DNA of 64,000 bases from assembly GCF_000576635.1 (NCBI RefSeq), contig NZ_AVFL01000014.1, forward strand, positions 1 through 64,000. Direction: 5' to 3'. Position 1 is the first letter of the stretch. Each line of letters begins with the position of its first letter. Origin of the DNA: Skermanella stibiiresistens SB22. GTDB taxonomy: Bacteria > Pseudomonadota > Alphaproteobacteria > Azospirillales > Azospirillaceae. Below, in pieces: positions 54,403 through 63,264 of this stretch. A program made the translations under genes and the position numbers. The notes beneath the pieces were generated by a model. The model worked only from the letters and a program-made list of their open reading frames with translations, ran no database searches and was not told where the DNA came from.

Positions 54403-55557
54403 TCAAACCGGTTTGGATCGCGACTGGATCAGCCAAGCCGCGCCGAACCCCAGGCCGACGGTCAACGCTCCCGCCACGAGGAACAGCGTGCCGAAACCAT
54501 ATGAGTGCGAGATCGCGCCGCCCAGGATCGGTCCGATCCCCTGGCCCATGAAGAACGCCGACGCGAACAGCGCCAGCGCGGAGCCGCGCGCTGTTGGCGC
54601 CAGCTCGGTCGCCTGGGTTTGCATGGTGTTGTGCAGCATGTAGAAACCGAAGCCCGCCACCAGGAACAGCACGGAGATCGCCGTCCAGTGCAGCGGCGTC
54701 GCGACCAGGATGTAGCACAGGCCGGCGACCAGTCCGCCGACCCTCATCATGCCCCACTGGCCCAGGCTCGCAACCAGACGCCTGACGACGACGCTGTAGA
54801 CGATGCCACCCACGGCGAAGGCGGAGATCGCGATGCCGGCCTCCATCGACCCGACGGCGCCGTGCGGAACCAGCATGGGGGCGACGAAGGGAAAGACGCC
54901 GAAGATCAGGATGCCTTCGCCCGCCACCGTCGCGAAGACGAAGATCGACGTCGGGTTGAGCAGGACGGTGCGGTACCTCTCGATGGAACCCTGGAGCGAC
55001 AACTCGCCGCGCGCCGTGTCGCCCTTCAGGAAGATCATGGCGAGGATGAACGCCATGCCCGCCACGGCGGAGCACAGTCCGAACACCACACGCCAACCCG
55101 TCACTTCGGCCAAGGCGCCCGAGATGGCGGAGCCGGAGAGCTGGCCGAAGATCACGGCGATCAGGAAGCGGCTGATCGAGAACTGGCGCTCCGCGTAGGC
55201 GACCCGATCGCCGATCAGGGCCATCGATGCCGGGATGATGCCACCCGCGAAGGCGCCGGCCAAGGCTCTGGCGGCCAGCACCGTTCCATAGCTGGGCGCT
55301 ACGGCTGACAGCGCCAGTCCGACCGTCAGCACCGCCAGGGATAGTCGGATCAGCCTGATCTTGCCGACCGCGTCGCCGACCGGCCCCAGCACCAGCTGCA
55401 TGATCGCGTAGGGCAGCGTGTAGGCTGAGGCGAGCAGAGCCGCTTCCCGCAGGGTGATACCGAGGTCCACCGCCAGGACAGGCAACAGCGGATCGGTCAC
55501 CCGCAGGGACAAGGCGCTGGCGAAACCGGCCAAGCCGAGGATCAGGAGAAAGGGCAT
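54403..55557 (-). CDS. MFS transporter, drug/sugar efflux type
   Basis: 384 residues, 12 predicted membrane segments. MFS motif A-like loop GPVGDAVGKIRLIRLSL between helices 2 and 3, and ARALAGAFAGGIIPASMALIGD at helix 4, as in AraJ/YdhP-like DHA1 exporters. No strong ribosome site ahead of the ATG. The gene lies 24 bp after another MFS gene on the same strand and may be co-transcribed with it. Substrate unknown. Confidence 0.9.
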   Translation of the reverse strand: MPFLLILGLAGFASALSLRVTDPLLPVLAVDLGITLREAALLASAYTLPYAIMQLVLGPVGDAVGKIRLIRLSLAVLTVGLALSAVAPSYGTVLAARALAGAFAGGIIPASMALIGDRVAYAERQFSISRFLIAVIFGQLSGSAISGALAEVTGWRVVFGLCSAVAGMAFILAMIFLKGDTARGELSLQGSIERYRTVLLNPTSIFVFATVAGEGILIFGVFPFVAPMLVPHGAVGSMEAGIAISAFAVGGIVYSVVVRRLVASLGQWGMMRVGGLVAGLCYILVATPLHWTAISVLFLVAGFGFYMLHNTMQTQATELAPTARGSALALFASAFFMGQGIGPILGGAISHSYGFGTLFLVAGALTVGLGFGAAWLIQSRSKPV

Positions 55558-55581
55558 GAAACGGTGATTTCAGGAAGGGCG

Positions 55582-56868
55582 TTACGACGAGGATGAAGGA
55601 CCGGTCACCACCGCCCCGACATGGCGGTCGCGTCCGGCGGCGGCACCGGCGACGGACGCCACGAGGCAGATGGCGATGAATAGCACGCCGACCGCTTGCC
55701 AGTCTCCGGACCAGTCATGCAGCAGCCCGACCGCCAGCGGTCCCGCCGCCGCCAGGGTGTAGCCGACGCTTTGCGCCATGCCGGACAGATAGGCCGCGAC
55801 ATGGCTGTCCGCCGAGCGGAGCACGATCAGGGTCAGCGCCAGGGCGAAGTTGCCACCCTGCCCTATTCCCAGCGGAACCGTCCAAAGCCAGACGGTTTCC
55901 AGCGGCGCGTGGAAGATTCCCAGCAGGCCCACGATCGTGCAGCCCATCAGGAAGACCGCCGCGAAGCTTTGGCTGGCTCGGCGCGTCGCCAGCAGCGGAG
56001 CCAGGAGCGCCGCCGGGATCTGGATGATGACTGAGCTTGAGACCACCAGACCGGCCATGACGGGATCCAGGCCGCGATCGCGCAACAGAGGCGCCAGCCA
56101 GCCGAACAGCATGTAGGCGACGCTCGATTGCAGGCCCATGTAGAGCGTGACCTGCCACGCCAGGGGATCGCGCCACAGCCCCGTCACCCGCCGCACCTGG
56201 GTGACGGGACCTTCCCGCCGTCCTTTTCCGGACAGCGGCAGCCAGACCAGCGCCGCCATGACGGCCGGCACGGCCCAGAACGCCAGGGCCGCGGGCCAAC
56301 TGCCGCCGAACAAGCCCTGGAGCGGGACGGTGACCCCGGCGGCCATCGAGGCGCCCGCGCACAGCGCCATGGTGTAGATGCCGGTCATCAGGCTGGCGCG
56401 TCCGGGAAAGTCGCGCTTGACCAGACCGGGCAGCAGGACGCCGATGATGCCGACGCCGATCCCGGCCACGATCGAGCCCACCAGCAAGCCCGGGAAGCCG
56501 AACACGCCCCGCGCCGCCGTTCCCGCCGCCATGATCAGCAGGAACAGCACGATCGTGCGCTCGGTGCCGAAACGGCGGGCCAGACGCGGAGCCAGGAAGC
56601 CCGAAAGCCCGAGGCACAGGACCGGCGCCGTCGTCAGGATGCTGGCACCCGCCGCCGAGATGCCGGTGTCGCGGATCACCTCCGGCAGGATGGGCCCCAG
56701 GCTGGCCAGCATCGGGCGCAGGTTCAAGGCCACCAGCATCAGCGCGGCGCCCAGCAACAGGGGATGAGAACGCGCGGCGGCCGGCGTGGCCGAGGGGGAA
56801 TCCTCGGCGTCGATCAGAAGATCGTCCGCCAGAGTCGGCTTACGCTCCTCCGCTGCCAACCTGTTCAT
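55582..56868 (-). CDS. MFS transporter, CynX/NimT family
   Basis: About 428 residues, 12 membrane segments after a ~38-residue polar N-terminus. Features of the CynX/NimT (cyanate/2-nitroimidazole transporter) group: LVALNLRPMLASLGPILPEV at helix 1, RLARRFGTERTIVLFLLIMA and GIGVGIIGVLLPGLVKRDFPGRASLMTGIYT. The ATG at 56868 is taken; a GTG at 56883 is possible. Upstream of the other MFS gene in the same direction. Actual substrate unknown. Confidence 0.9.
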   Translation of the reverse strand: MNRLAAEERKPTLADDLLIDAEDSPSATPAAARSHPLLLGAALMLVALNLRPMLASLGPILPEVIRDTGISAAGASILTTAPVLCLGLSGFLAPRLARRFGTERTIVLFLLIMAAGTAARGVFGFPGLLVGSIVAGIGVGIIGVLLPGLVKRDFPGRASLMTGIYTMALCAGASMAAGVTVPLQGLFGGSWPAALAFWAVPAVMAALVWLPLSGKGRREGPVTQVRRVTGLWRDPLAWQVTLYMGLQSSVAYMLFGWLAPLLRDRGLDPVMAGLVVSSSVIIQIPAALLAPLLATRRASQSFAAVFLMGCTIVGLLGIFHAPLETVWLWTVPLGIGQGGNFALALTLIVLRSADSHVAAYLSGMAQSVGYTLAAAGPLAVGLLHDWSGDWQAVGVLFIAICLVASVAGAAAGRDRHVGAVVTGPSSSS

Positions 56869-56986
56869 CGGAATTGGACCCACGGCTACGGATTGTTCCG
56901 GCAGTGGGTAACATCAATGTCCGGTCAACCTGATATGCTATTTCCGCAGGCGGGGCAGTCTCCCCACTTACGGGAACCTAACCGGG

Positions 56987-57571
56987 TCAATGCTTGGTCG
57001 GGGAAATCCCATCCAGGACCGCCGTTGGCAGGCCCATGAACATGTCCGATTCCTCGTCGTCCACCAGCGCCGTGTAGTCCGTCAACGGCAGCAGCCGGAG
57101 CACCGAGGCGGTGCCGTTGGCGTCCAGGTCGCAGATGGCGACCCAGCCGCCGAAACCGACAGCCAGCGCCGCGACCTCGGCCATGCCCATGTCCAACAGT
57201 TCGCGCGCGATCGTTTGCTCCAGCCCCGAGATTTCGGCGCCATTCAACCGGGCATCGCGGACGGAAGCCGGATCGGAGGGCCACACGACGCGGTTCACCG
57301 CCGCCTCTTCCGTGCCCGGCGCGGCCTTGGCGCCCTCGTCCCACAACTTTTCGTCAACTAGCAACAAAACCTGTATACCTTCGAGATAAGTATCGGTCTG
57401 ACAGACCGCGACCTGCCCCGCCGCCCGCGCGACCGCGAAACCGGCATCGGTGGCCGTCGTCGGACCCTCCGCCGCCAGCCTTCGGACAGCGGCCAGGATT
57501 TCGTTGCGAGCGTTTTCCGGCAGCGCCTCGAACTCCCGGTCGGCCGGGGAGAGGAATTCAACATCGAACAT
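56987..57571 (-). CDS. Hypothetical protein with RelE/ParE-like N-terminus
   Basis: 194 residues. The first ~35 residues (VEFLSPADREFEALPENARNEILAAVRRL) resemble the N-terminal strand and helices of RelE/ParE toxins, but the protein is about twice their length and the C-terminal half (~95-194) matches nothing I recognise. No adjacent antitoxin-like gene. Directly upstream of the ATG is the short palindrome GTATC-acc-GATAC (57577-57589). Could be a stand-alone regulator or a diverged toxin relative. Confidence 0.7.
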   Translation of the reverse strand: MFDVEFLSPADREFEALPENARNEILAAVRRLAAEGPTTATDAGFAVARAAGQVAVCQTDTYLEGIQVLLLVDEKLWDEGAKAAPGTEEAAVNRVVWPSDPASVRDARLNGAEISGLEQTIARELLDMGMAEVAALAVGFGGWVAICDLDANGTASVLRLLPLTDYTALVDDEESDMFMGLPTAVLDGISPTKH

Positions 57572-57576
57572 GCTGG

Positions 57577-57589
57577 TATCACCGATACT
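57577..57589 (-). promoter_or_regulatory. Small palindrome immediately upstream of the RelE-like gene
   Basis: GTATCACCGATAC: 5-bp arms separated by 3 bp, 5 bp upstream of the start codon. It could be an autoregulatory operator or an mRNA element. It shares GTATC/GATAC with the regulon motif but lacks its CCGTATACC core, so I keep it apart. Confidence 0.3.
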
Positions 57590-57678
57590 AGGGCATTTAC
57601 AGAGATTTATCGCCAGGGAAGTTTGCGCTATCCTTGGTTAACGATCTCTGAAGCCGTTCGGCCAATACCGATTTATGC

Positions 57679-58713
57679 CTAATGGGCGGGAGCCGACTGC
57701 GCGCTCCGGAGCCGCTGGGCGTAGATGTTGATGATCAAGGCTGCCAGGAGGATCAGGCCCCGGATCAGGATCTTCAGGAAACTGTCGATGTTGATGTGGT
57801 CCAATCCGTTGTTGAGCACGCCCAACACGAGCAGCCCGACGATGGTGTTGCCGATGCCACCCCGGCCGCCGAACAGGCTGGTGCCGCCGACCACCACGGC
57901 GGAGATCGAATCGAGCAGGTAGCTGTCGAACTCGTTCTGCTGGGCGCTGCCGAAATACGCGACGCCGACCATTCCGGCGGTACCGGAACAGACGGCCGAG
58001 ATGATCATGACCGAAGCCAGCACCAGCTTGACGTTGACGCCGGAATACTCCGCCGCCTCCCGGTTGCCGCCCACCATGTAGACGTAGCGGCCGAAACGCG
58101 TGTAGGTCAGCACCAGATGGCCGACCAGCAGGAACACCGCCGCGACGATGACGACATAGGGGATCGGCCCCAGCGCCTTCTGCCCCAGCGTGGCGATCAG
58201 GGGCGGCACGTTGTAGGCGATCTGGCCACGGACAAGCATGGCGCAGATGCCGGCGCCGATCTGGAGCATGGCGAGCGTCATGATGAAGGACGGGATGCCG
58301 ATCCTGGTGACGCCGAAGGCGTTGACGGCGCCCAGCGCGAAGCAGGATGCCAGCGCCAGCAGGATCGCGGCCCAGCCGTCCACCGGCACGTTGGCGATGT
58401 TGGCGTAGCTGTCCTGGAGCGTGAAATAGGCCAGTACGATGCCGGTCGCGTTGGCGACGCTGGCGACGCTCAGGTCGATCTCGGCGCACAGGATGACATA
58501 GGTCAGGCCCACCGCCATGATCGCGGTGATGGAGATCTGGTTGAGGATGTTGCCGACATTGCCCAGCGTCGCGAAGGACGGGCTGGCGATCGAGAAGAAG
58601 ACGATCAGGAACAGCAAGGTCAGGAACGGGGCGATGTTGCTGAGCCGGCCGCGAAGCCAGTTCATCACGGCCGGGCTGGCCCCCCGTCCCGTCTCGGTCA
58701 CGCGTGCGCTCAT
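57679..58713 (-). CDS. ABC sugar transporter permease, RbsC-like
   Basis: 344 residues, eight to ten membrane segments. BPD_transp_2 family features: GLTYVILCAEIDLSVASVANATG (~74-96), FGRYVYMVGGNREAAEYSGVNVKLV (~212-236) and VVGGTSLFGGRGGIGNTIVGLL (~280-301). AAGGA precedes the ATG. Third component of the operon binding protein-ATPase-permease on the minus strand, 35 bp after the ATPase gene. Imports a monosaccharide or related polyol; identity unknown. Confidence 0.95.
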   Translation of the reverse strand: MSARVTETGRGASPAVMNWLRGRLSNIAPFLTLLFLIVFFSIASPSFATLGNVGNILNQISITAIMAVGLTYVILCAEIDLSVASVANATGIVLAYFTLQDSYANIANVPVDGWAAILLALASCFALGAVNAFGVTRIGIPSFIMTLAMLQIGAGICAMLVRGQIAYNVPPLIATLGQKALGPIPYVVIVAAVFLLVGHLVLTYTRFGRYVYMVGGNREAAEYSGVNVKLVLASVMIISAVCSGTAGMVGVAYFGSAQQNEFDSYLLDSISAVVVGGTSLFGGRGGIGNTIVGLLVLGVLNNGLDHINIDSFLKILIRGLILLAALIINIYAQRLRSAQSAPAH

Positions 58714-58748
58714 GTCATTTCCTTGAGGGATTCGGATCCTTGAAGATA

Positions 58749-60260
58749 TCAGGCGGCATCCAGCAGGCGGTCCTTGCTGACCGTCTCACTCGCGAACTCC
58801 CGGGCGATCTCGCCCTTCCTCATCACCAGGATGCGGTCCGACAGCGACAGCACCGTCTCCGGCTCGCTCGACACCACGACGATGCCGACGCCCTGCTCGC
58901 GCAACGATCGCACGATCTTGACCACGTCCTCCTTGGCGCCGACATCCATGCCGCGGGTCGGCTCGCTCAGCACCAGCACCTTCGGCAGGTAGGTCAACCA
59001 CTTCGCCAGCCCGACCTTCTGCTGGTTGCCGCCGGACAAGGTGCCGAGCGCCTGGTCGACGCGCGGCGGCCGGATGCCGAGGCTGACGACATGCCGCTCC
59101 GCGAGGGATCGCTCGGCGGCGGGCCGCAGCAGAACCGGATGGAGCCGATCCAGGATCGAGATCGACATGTTCTTATAGATCGGCTCGTGGCTGAACAGCA
59201 TGGAACGCCGGCTCTCGGGGACGAATGCCACCCCCGCCCGCTTGGCCGCCGCCGTGCCGTTGAGCGTCACTTGACGCCCGCCGATCGTCAGTGTGCCGCC
59301 GTCGGGCCGCAGCTTGCCGAACAGGGCGCGCGCCAGTTCCAGCTGGCCAGAGCCCATGAAGCCGTAGATCCCCAGCACCTCCCCCGCCCTGACGCGGAGC
59401 GACACGTCGCGGAACGCCCGGCCGTGGCGGAGCCCCGACGTCTCCAGCACCACGGCGGCGTCAGGCTTGCTATCGAGCATCATGTCGGAGGTGTAGCTCT
59501 CCTCCAGGTCCTCGTGACCCTTGCCGATCATGTTCTCGATCACCCAGCCCTTGGAGGCGTCCGACGCGGCGGCGGTGACGATCTTCCGGCCATTGCGGAA
59601 GATCGTCACGGTGTCCGACACGTTCAGGATGTCGTCCAGGAAGTGGGAGATGAAGATCATGCTGCGTCCGGATGCCCGCAGCCCGCGCAGCAATCCGAAC
59701 AGCCGCTCGATCTCCGGCGGGGACAAGGCGGAGGTCGGCTCGTCCAGGATGATGATCCGGGCGCCCGAGAACAGCACCCGGGCGATCTCGATCAACTGCT
59801 GGAGACCGATTGGCAGCGATCCGATCGGCACCCGTGGATCGACGTCGATGCCCAGGTCGCGGAGGAGTTCCGCCGCCCGCGCGTTCATCCGCCGCCAGTC
59901 GACCACGCCGAACCGGGTGATCGGCTGGGAACCGAGGAAGACGTTCTCCGCCACCGTCAGGTCCGGAACGATGCTCAGTTCCTGGTGCACCATCCCGATG
60001 CCCGCCCTCAGCGCGTCGCGGGCCGAACGGAAGCGGAGCGGCTGTCCGTCGATCCGCAGCGTGCCGCCATAATCGGCGTGCACGCCCGCGATGATCTTCA
60101 TCAAGGTGCTCTTGCCGGCACCGTTCTCCCCGACCAGACCGTGGATCTCGCCGGCGCGCAGCGTGAAGTCGACTTCCCGAAGCGCCGCGACGCCGCCGAA
60201 GGATTTGTTGATGCCGGCCAGTTCCAGCAGCGGCGGAGCCGCTTCCGTCCCAACGCCCAT
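58749..60260 (-). CDS. ABC sugar transporter ATP-binding protein, RbsA-like double ATPase
   Basis: 503 residues with two ATPase domains. The first has Walker A GENGAGKST (~42-50) and Walker B IIILDEPTSAL. The second has the degenerate Walker A of this family (GFMGSGQLELARALFG, ~280-295) and a signature LSGGNQQKVGLAKWL. This split is normal for RbsA/AraG/XylG proteins. The ATG at 60260 fits the start of the first domain. It lies between the binding-protein and permease genes. Confidence 0.95.
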   Translation of the reverse strand: MGVGTEAAPPLLELAGINKSFGGVAALREVDFTLRAGEIHGLVGENGAGKSTLMKIIAGVHADYGGTLRIDGQPLRFRSARDALRAGIGMVHQELSIVPDLTVAENVFLGSQPITRFGVVDWRRMNARAAELLRDLGIDVDPRVPIGSLPIGLQQLIEIARVLFSGARIIILDEPTSALSPPEIERLFGLLRGLRASGRSMIFISHFLDDILNVSDTVTIFRNGRKIVTAAASDASKGWVIENMIGKGHEDLEESYTSDMMLDSKPDAAVVLETSGLRHGRAFRDVSLRVRAGEVLGIYGFMGSGQLELARALFGKLRPDGGTLTIGGRQVTLNGTAAAKRAGVAFVPESRRSMLFSHEPIYKNMSISILDRLHPVLLRPAAERSLAERHVVSLGIRPPRVDQALGTLSGGNQQKVGLAKWLTYLPKVLVLSEPTRGMDVGAKEDVVKIVRSLREQGVGIVVVSSEPETVLSLSDRILVMRKGEIAREFASETVSKDRLLDAA

Positions 60261-60310
60261 GCCGATGACCCGCTTTCCAGAGTGCCGTGCCAAAACGCGG
60301 TGAACTTGGA

Positions 60311-61351
60311 TCAGATCAGGTAGTGATCCTGCATCCACTGCATTCCGGGCGCGTTCTCCTTGGTCACCACGGGACCATCCGTGATGATGTGTTTTGGAAT
60401 GCCCTGCCCGCTTTTCTCGCCGTTGAGCACCGCCGCGACTCCCGCCAGCACGGCGCCGCCATGGATGCGGCACGACGGATTGCGGACCGTCGCGTGCATC
60501 CGCCCCTCGGTGACGGCCTGGAGCGCTGGCGGCATGGCGTCGACGCCGCCGATCTTGATGTCGGTGCGGCCCCGCGCCTTCATGACGTTCCAGGCGGCCA
60601 GCGCCATGTCGTCGTTGTGGAAGAAGGCGGCGTCGATCTTGGGGAACTTGGTCAGGTGGGTCTCCCAGATCCGCACGGCCTTGGTCACGTCCCAATCGGC
60701 CGGCGTGGTGTCCAGCACCTCGACCTTGGGGAACTTCTTGACCACCGACTCGAAGCCGCGGGCCCGACCCTGCGCGCCGGTGTGCCCGAGGGCGCCTTGG
60801 GTCATGATGATGGTGCCAGCGCCGCCGATGGCGTCGAGCAGCGCCTGGGTGACCGAGGCGCCCATGAACTCGTTGTCGGGCGCCAGGAAGCTGTGGACGT
60901 TGATCTGTTCCAGCGGGGCGATCAGCGTGTCCATGTCCAGCACGGGAACGCCAGCGTCGATCATCTTGCCGACGGGGGCCGTCAGCGTGCCGATGCCGAA
61001 AGCCTGGATCGCGACGAAGTCCCACTTCTGCGACGCCATGTTGTCGATCGCGGCGCGCTGTTTGGTGGCGCTCAATTCACCGTCGAACCAAGTGATCTCG
61101 ACGTTGAGGAGCTTGCCCCACCACTCCGCCGCGCGCTTGCCCTGGGCGCACCAGGTCGCCTGGAGCCCGGCGTTGGAGAAGGCGGCCTTGAGCGGCTTTT
61201 CCGACCGCATGGTCTCCTTGACCATGTCGGCGGCGAAGGCGGGGCTGACGCCGAACCCGCCGAGCAGGGCGGCGCCCGCTCCGGCTGACGCGGTGGCGGC
61301 ACGGATGAAACGGCGCCGCGACGGTTGCCGCGGTCCTATGCTGTTGGACAT
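60311..61351 (-). CDS. ABC sugar transporter periplasmic binding protein
   Basis: 346 residues. Twin-arginine signal PSRRRFIRAATASAGAGAALLGGF (~10-33), cleavage near PAFAAD. Periplasmic-binding-protein I fold (RbsB type): AIDNMASQKWDFVAIQAFG, DAGVPVLDMDT, ALLDAIGGAGTIIMTQGALG and DAAFFHNDDMALAAWNVMKARG. The ATG at 61351 follows GGGAGGA by 8 bases. First gene of the import operon. Tat export is unusual but not rare for such proteins. Ligand unknown. Confidence 0.93.
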   Translation of the reverse strand: MSNSIGPRQPSRRRFIRAATASAGAGAALLGGFGVSPAFAADMVKETMRSEKPLKAAFSNAGLQATWCAQGKRAAEWWGKLLNVEITWFDGELSATKQRAAIDNMASQKWDFVAIQAFGIGTLTAPVGKMIDAGVPVLDMDTLIAPLEQINVHSFLAPDNEFMGASVTQALLDAIGGAGTIIMTQGALGHTGAQGRARGFESVVKKFPKVEVLDTTPADWDVTKAVRIWETHLTKFPKIDAAFFHNDDMALAAWNVMKARGRTDIKIGGVDAMPPALQAVTEGRMHATVRNPSCRIHGGAVLAGVAAVLNGEKSGQGIPKHIITDGPVVTKENAPGMQWMQDHYLI

Positions 61352-61551
61352 CGTGGTTCCTCCCGAACCTATGCGGGTCATTCGACCCGTTGCGTTATCC
61401 TTGCGGGGCCGTTTCCCCCATGGTGGAGGTTCCGGCTCCGGTGCGGCGCCGGTGTCTCGATGATCGCCACGCGTCGCTCCAATGAGTGTGACATAGCCCC
61501 AGCGCGCCGCAACCGACTCTTGAGGGCTATCCGTTCGTCCTTGCCCTCAAA

Positions 61552-62103
61552 TCATGATGCCACCAGATAATCGTCCGTCGTCACCAGCTTCGCGTAGGCG
61601 AAGCCAAGCGCGGACATGAAGGCGGAGTGGGCGTGTACCGCCGGGACCAGGGTGCCGTCGAACTCCAGGTCGCGCGACGCGCAGGCGTCGTGGACGACGG
61701 TGCAGGCGTAACCGAAATCGGCGGCGGCCCGGGTGGCGGCGTCGACGCACATATGGCTCATGGCGCCGCATATCGTCAGGTCGGTGACACCATTCCGATC
61801 CAGGATGCCCTTGAGATCGGTTTCGCGGAAGCTGTTCGGAAAGTGCTTCAGCACGACGGTCTCACCCTCGATTGGCGTCACCTTGGGGTGTATGCGGGCA
61901 CCGTCCGAGCCGGCGACGAAGAAGGGGGCCTCGGGGCGGGTGAACTCGTGACGGATGTGGACGACCATCTCGCCGGCCGCGCGCGCCGCGGCGAGCAGTC
62001 TGGCGGCATTGTCGGCCACCGCGTCCATGCCGCTCAGTGTCCACTTGCCGTCGGGAAAATAGTCGTTCTGGATGTCGATGATCAGAAGGGCTCGCTTGGA
62101 CAT
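61552..62103 (-). CDS. Cysteine hydrolase, isochorismatase/nicotinamidase-like
   Basis: 183 residues. Catalytic triad visible: Asp in LIIDIQNDYF (D10), Lys in VVLKHFPNSF (~residue 85) and Cys in GAMSHMCVDAATRAAADFGY (~residue 118). Cytoplasmic hydrolase of amide- or ether-type substrates. It is divergent from the GlxA-type AraC regulator at 62250, a very common pairing. About 200 bp without features separates it from the ABC importer downstream on the same strand. Confidence 0.93.
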   Translation of the reverse strand: MSKRALLIIDIQNDYFPDGKWTLSGMDAVADNAARLLAAARAAGEMVVHIRHEFTRPEAPFFVAGSDGARIHPKVTPIEGETVVLKHFPNSFRETDLKGILDRNGVTDLTICGAMSHMCVDAATRAAADFGYACTVVHDACASRDLEFDGTLVPAVHAHSAFMSALGFAYAKLVTTDDYLVAS

Positions 62104-62249
62104 GGTTCTGGCTCCTTGCCGTTGGGTCATTGGCGCGGGTCACGGCACCGCTGATGACCGTTGAGAACCATAGGGGAAGTTCGCCATGATGCGTATTGGC
62201 GGAACTGACATTATCGGGGCCAAAACTGACAGATGACGGGAGCGGGCGG

Positions 62250-63239
62250 ATGATGGTCTCGCGCGACGCGATCGAGATCGGCCTGCTGATCTATCCCGGA
62301 GCGCAGCTATCGGCCGTTCACGGCTTGACGGACCTGTTCGCCGTCGCCAGCAGGCTCGCCGCGGCGTGCCAGGACGGCGAGGCCGCCGCTTTCCGGGTCA
62401 GCCACTGGCGGCTGTCGGCGGATGGAGGGGCGGTCGAGCCGGTGCCGGACCCCGATGCCGCGGCGCTCCAACCCATGTTGGCGGCGTTGATCGTGCCACC
62501 CTCGCTCGCCCGCGAACCGTTGGGAGACCGCGCCATTCCACTGACGCGCTGGATCGGTGAACGCCACGCCGCTGGCGCGGTGGTGTGTTCCGTCTGCGCC
62601 GGCGCCTTTCTCCTTGCCGAAACCAGGCTGCTCGACGGGCGGATGGCCACGACCCACTGGGCTTTGGCGGAGACGTTCGCGGAGCGGTTCCCCGACATCA
62701 CGCTGGACGCGGACAAGCTGGTGGTGGACGACGGTGACATCATCACGGCGGGCGGCGTGATGGCCTGGGTCGATCTCGGCCTGCGTCTGGTCGAGCGCTT
62801 GGTCGGCCCCAGCGTGATGCAGGACACCGCGCGTTTCCTTCTGGTCGACCCGGGGGGCCGCGAGCAACGGTTCTACCGCGGGTTCGCTCCCAAACTGCGT
62901 CATGGCGACGCGGCCGTGCTGAAGGTCCAGCACTGGCTGCAATCTCACGGCGGCGGGAAACCGACGCTGCCGATGATGGCTTCCCATGCGGGACTGGGCG
63001 AGCGCACCTTCCTTCGCCGGTTTCACAAGGCGACGGGATTGAACCCGTCCGAATACCTCCAGCATCTCCGCGTCGGCAAGGCTCGGGAGATCCTGGAGTC
63101 TTCCGCGACGCCGATAGAGCAGGTCGCCTGGGCCGTGGGTTACGGGGATCCCGGCGCGTTCCGCAAGGTATTCCACAAGCTGGTGGGACTTTCGCCCGGC
63201 GAGTACCGGCGGCGGTTTGGGATTTCACAGGCGAGGTGA
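62250..63239 (+). CDS. GlxA-type transcriptional regulator (DJ-1/PfpI-like domain plus AraC DNA-binding domain)
   Basis: 329 residues. N-terminal GATase1-like domain (~5-190) with VCSVCAGAFLLAETRLLDGRMATTHW, the conserved nucleophile-elbow region of this group; C-terminal AraC domain (~215-325) with two helix-turn-helix units (GLGERTFLRRFHKATGLNPSEYL and PIEQVAWAVGYGDPGAFRKVFHK). GGGAG precedes tandem ATG codons at 62250/62253. Divergent from the cysteine hydrolase, which it probably controls (inference from the common gene pairing). Confidence 0.93.
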   Translation: MMVSRDAIEIGLLIYPGAQLSAVHGLTDLFAVASRLAAACQDGEAAAFRVSHWRLSADGGAVEPVPDPDAAALQPMLAALIVPPSLAREPLGDRAIPLTRWIGERHAAGAVVCSVCAGAFLLAETRLLDGRMATTHWALAETFAERFPDITLDADKLVVDDGDIITAGGVMAWVDLGLRLVERLVGPSVMQDTARFLLVDPGGREQRFYRGFAPKLRHGDAAVLKVQHWLQSHGGGKPTLPMMASHAGLGERTFLRRFHKATGLNPSEYLQHLRVGKAREILESSATPIEQVAWAVGYGDPGAFRKVFHKLVGLSPGEYRRRFGISQAR

Positions 63240-63264
63240 CGAACCTTGTCGGGACCACCTTGGT

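Noticed and set aside
57370-57380. Another GTATACC match (CTGTATACCTTC)
   Set aside because: It lies inside the coding region of 56987-57571 and lacks the second half-site, so it is probably chance.
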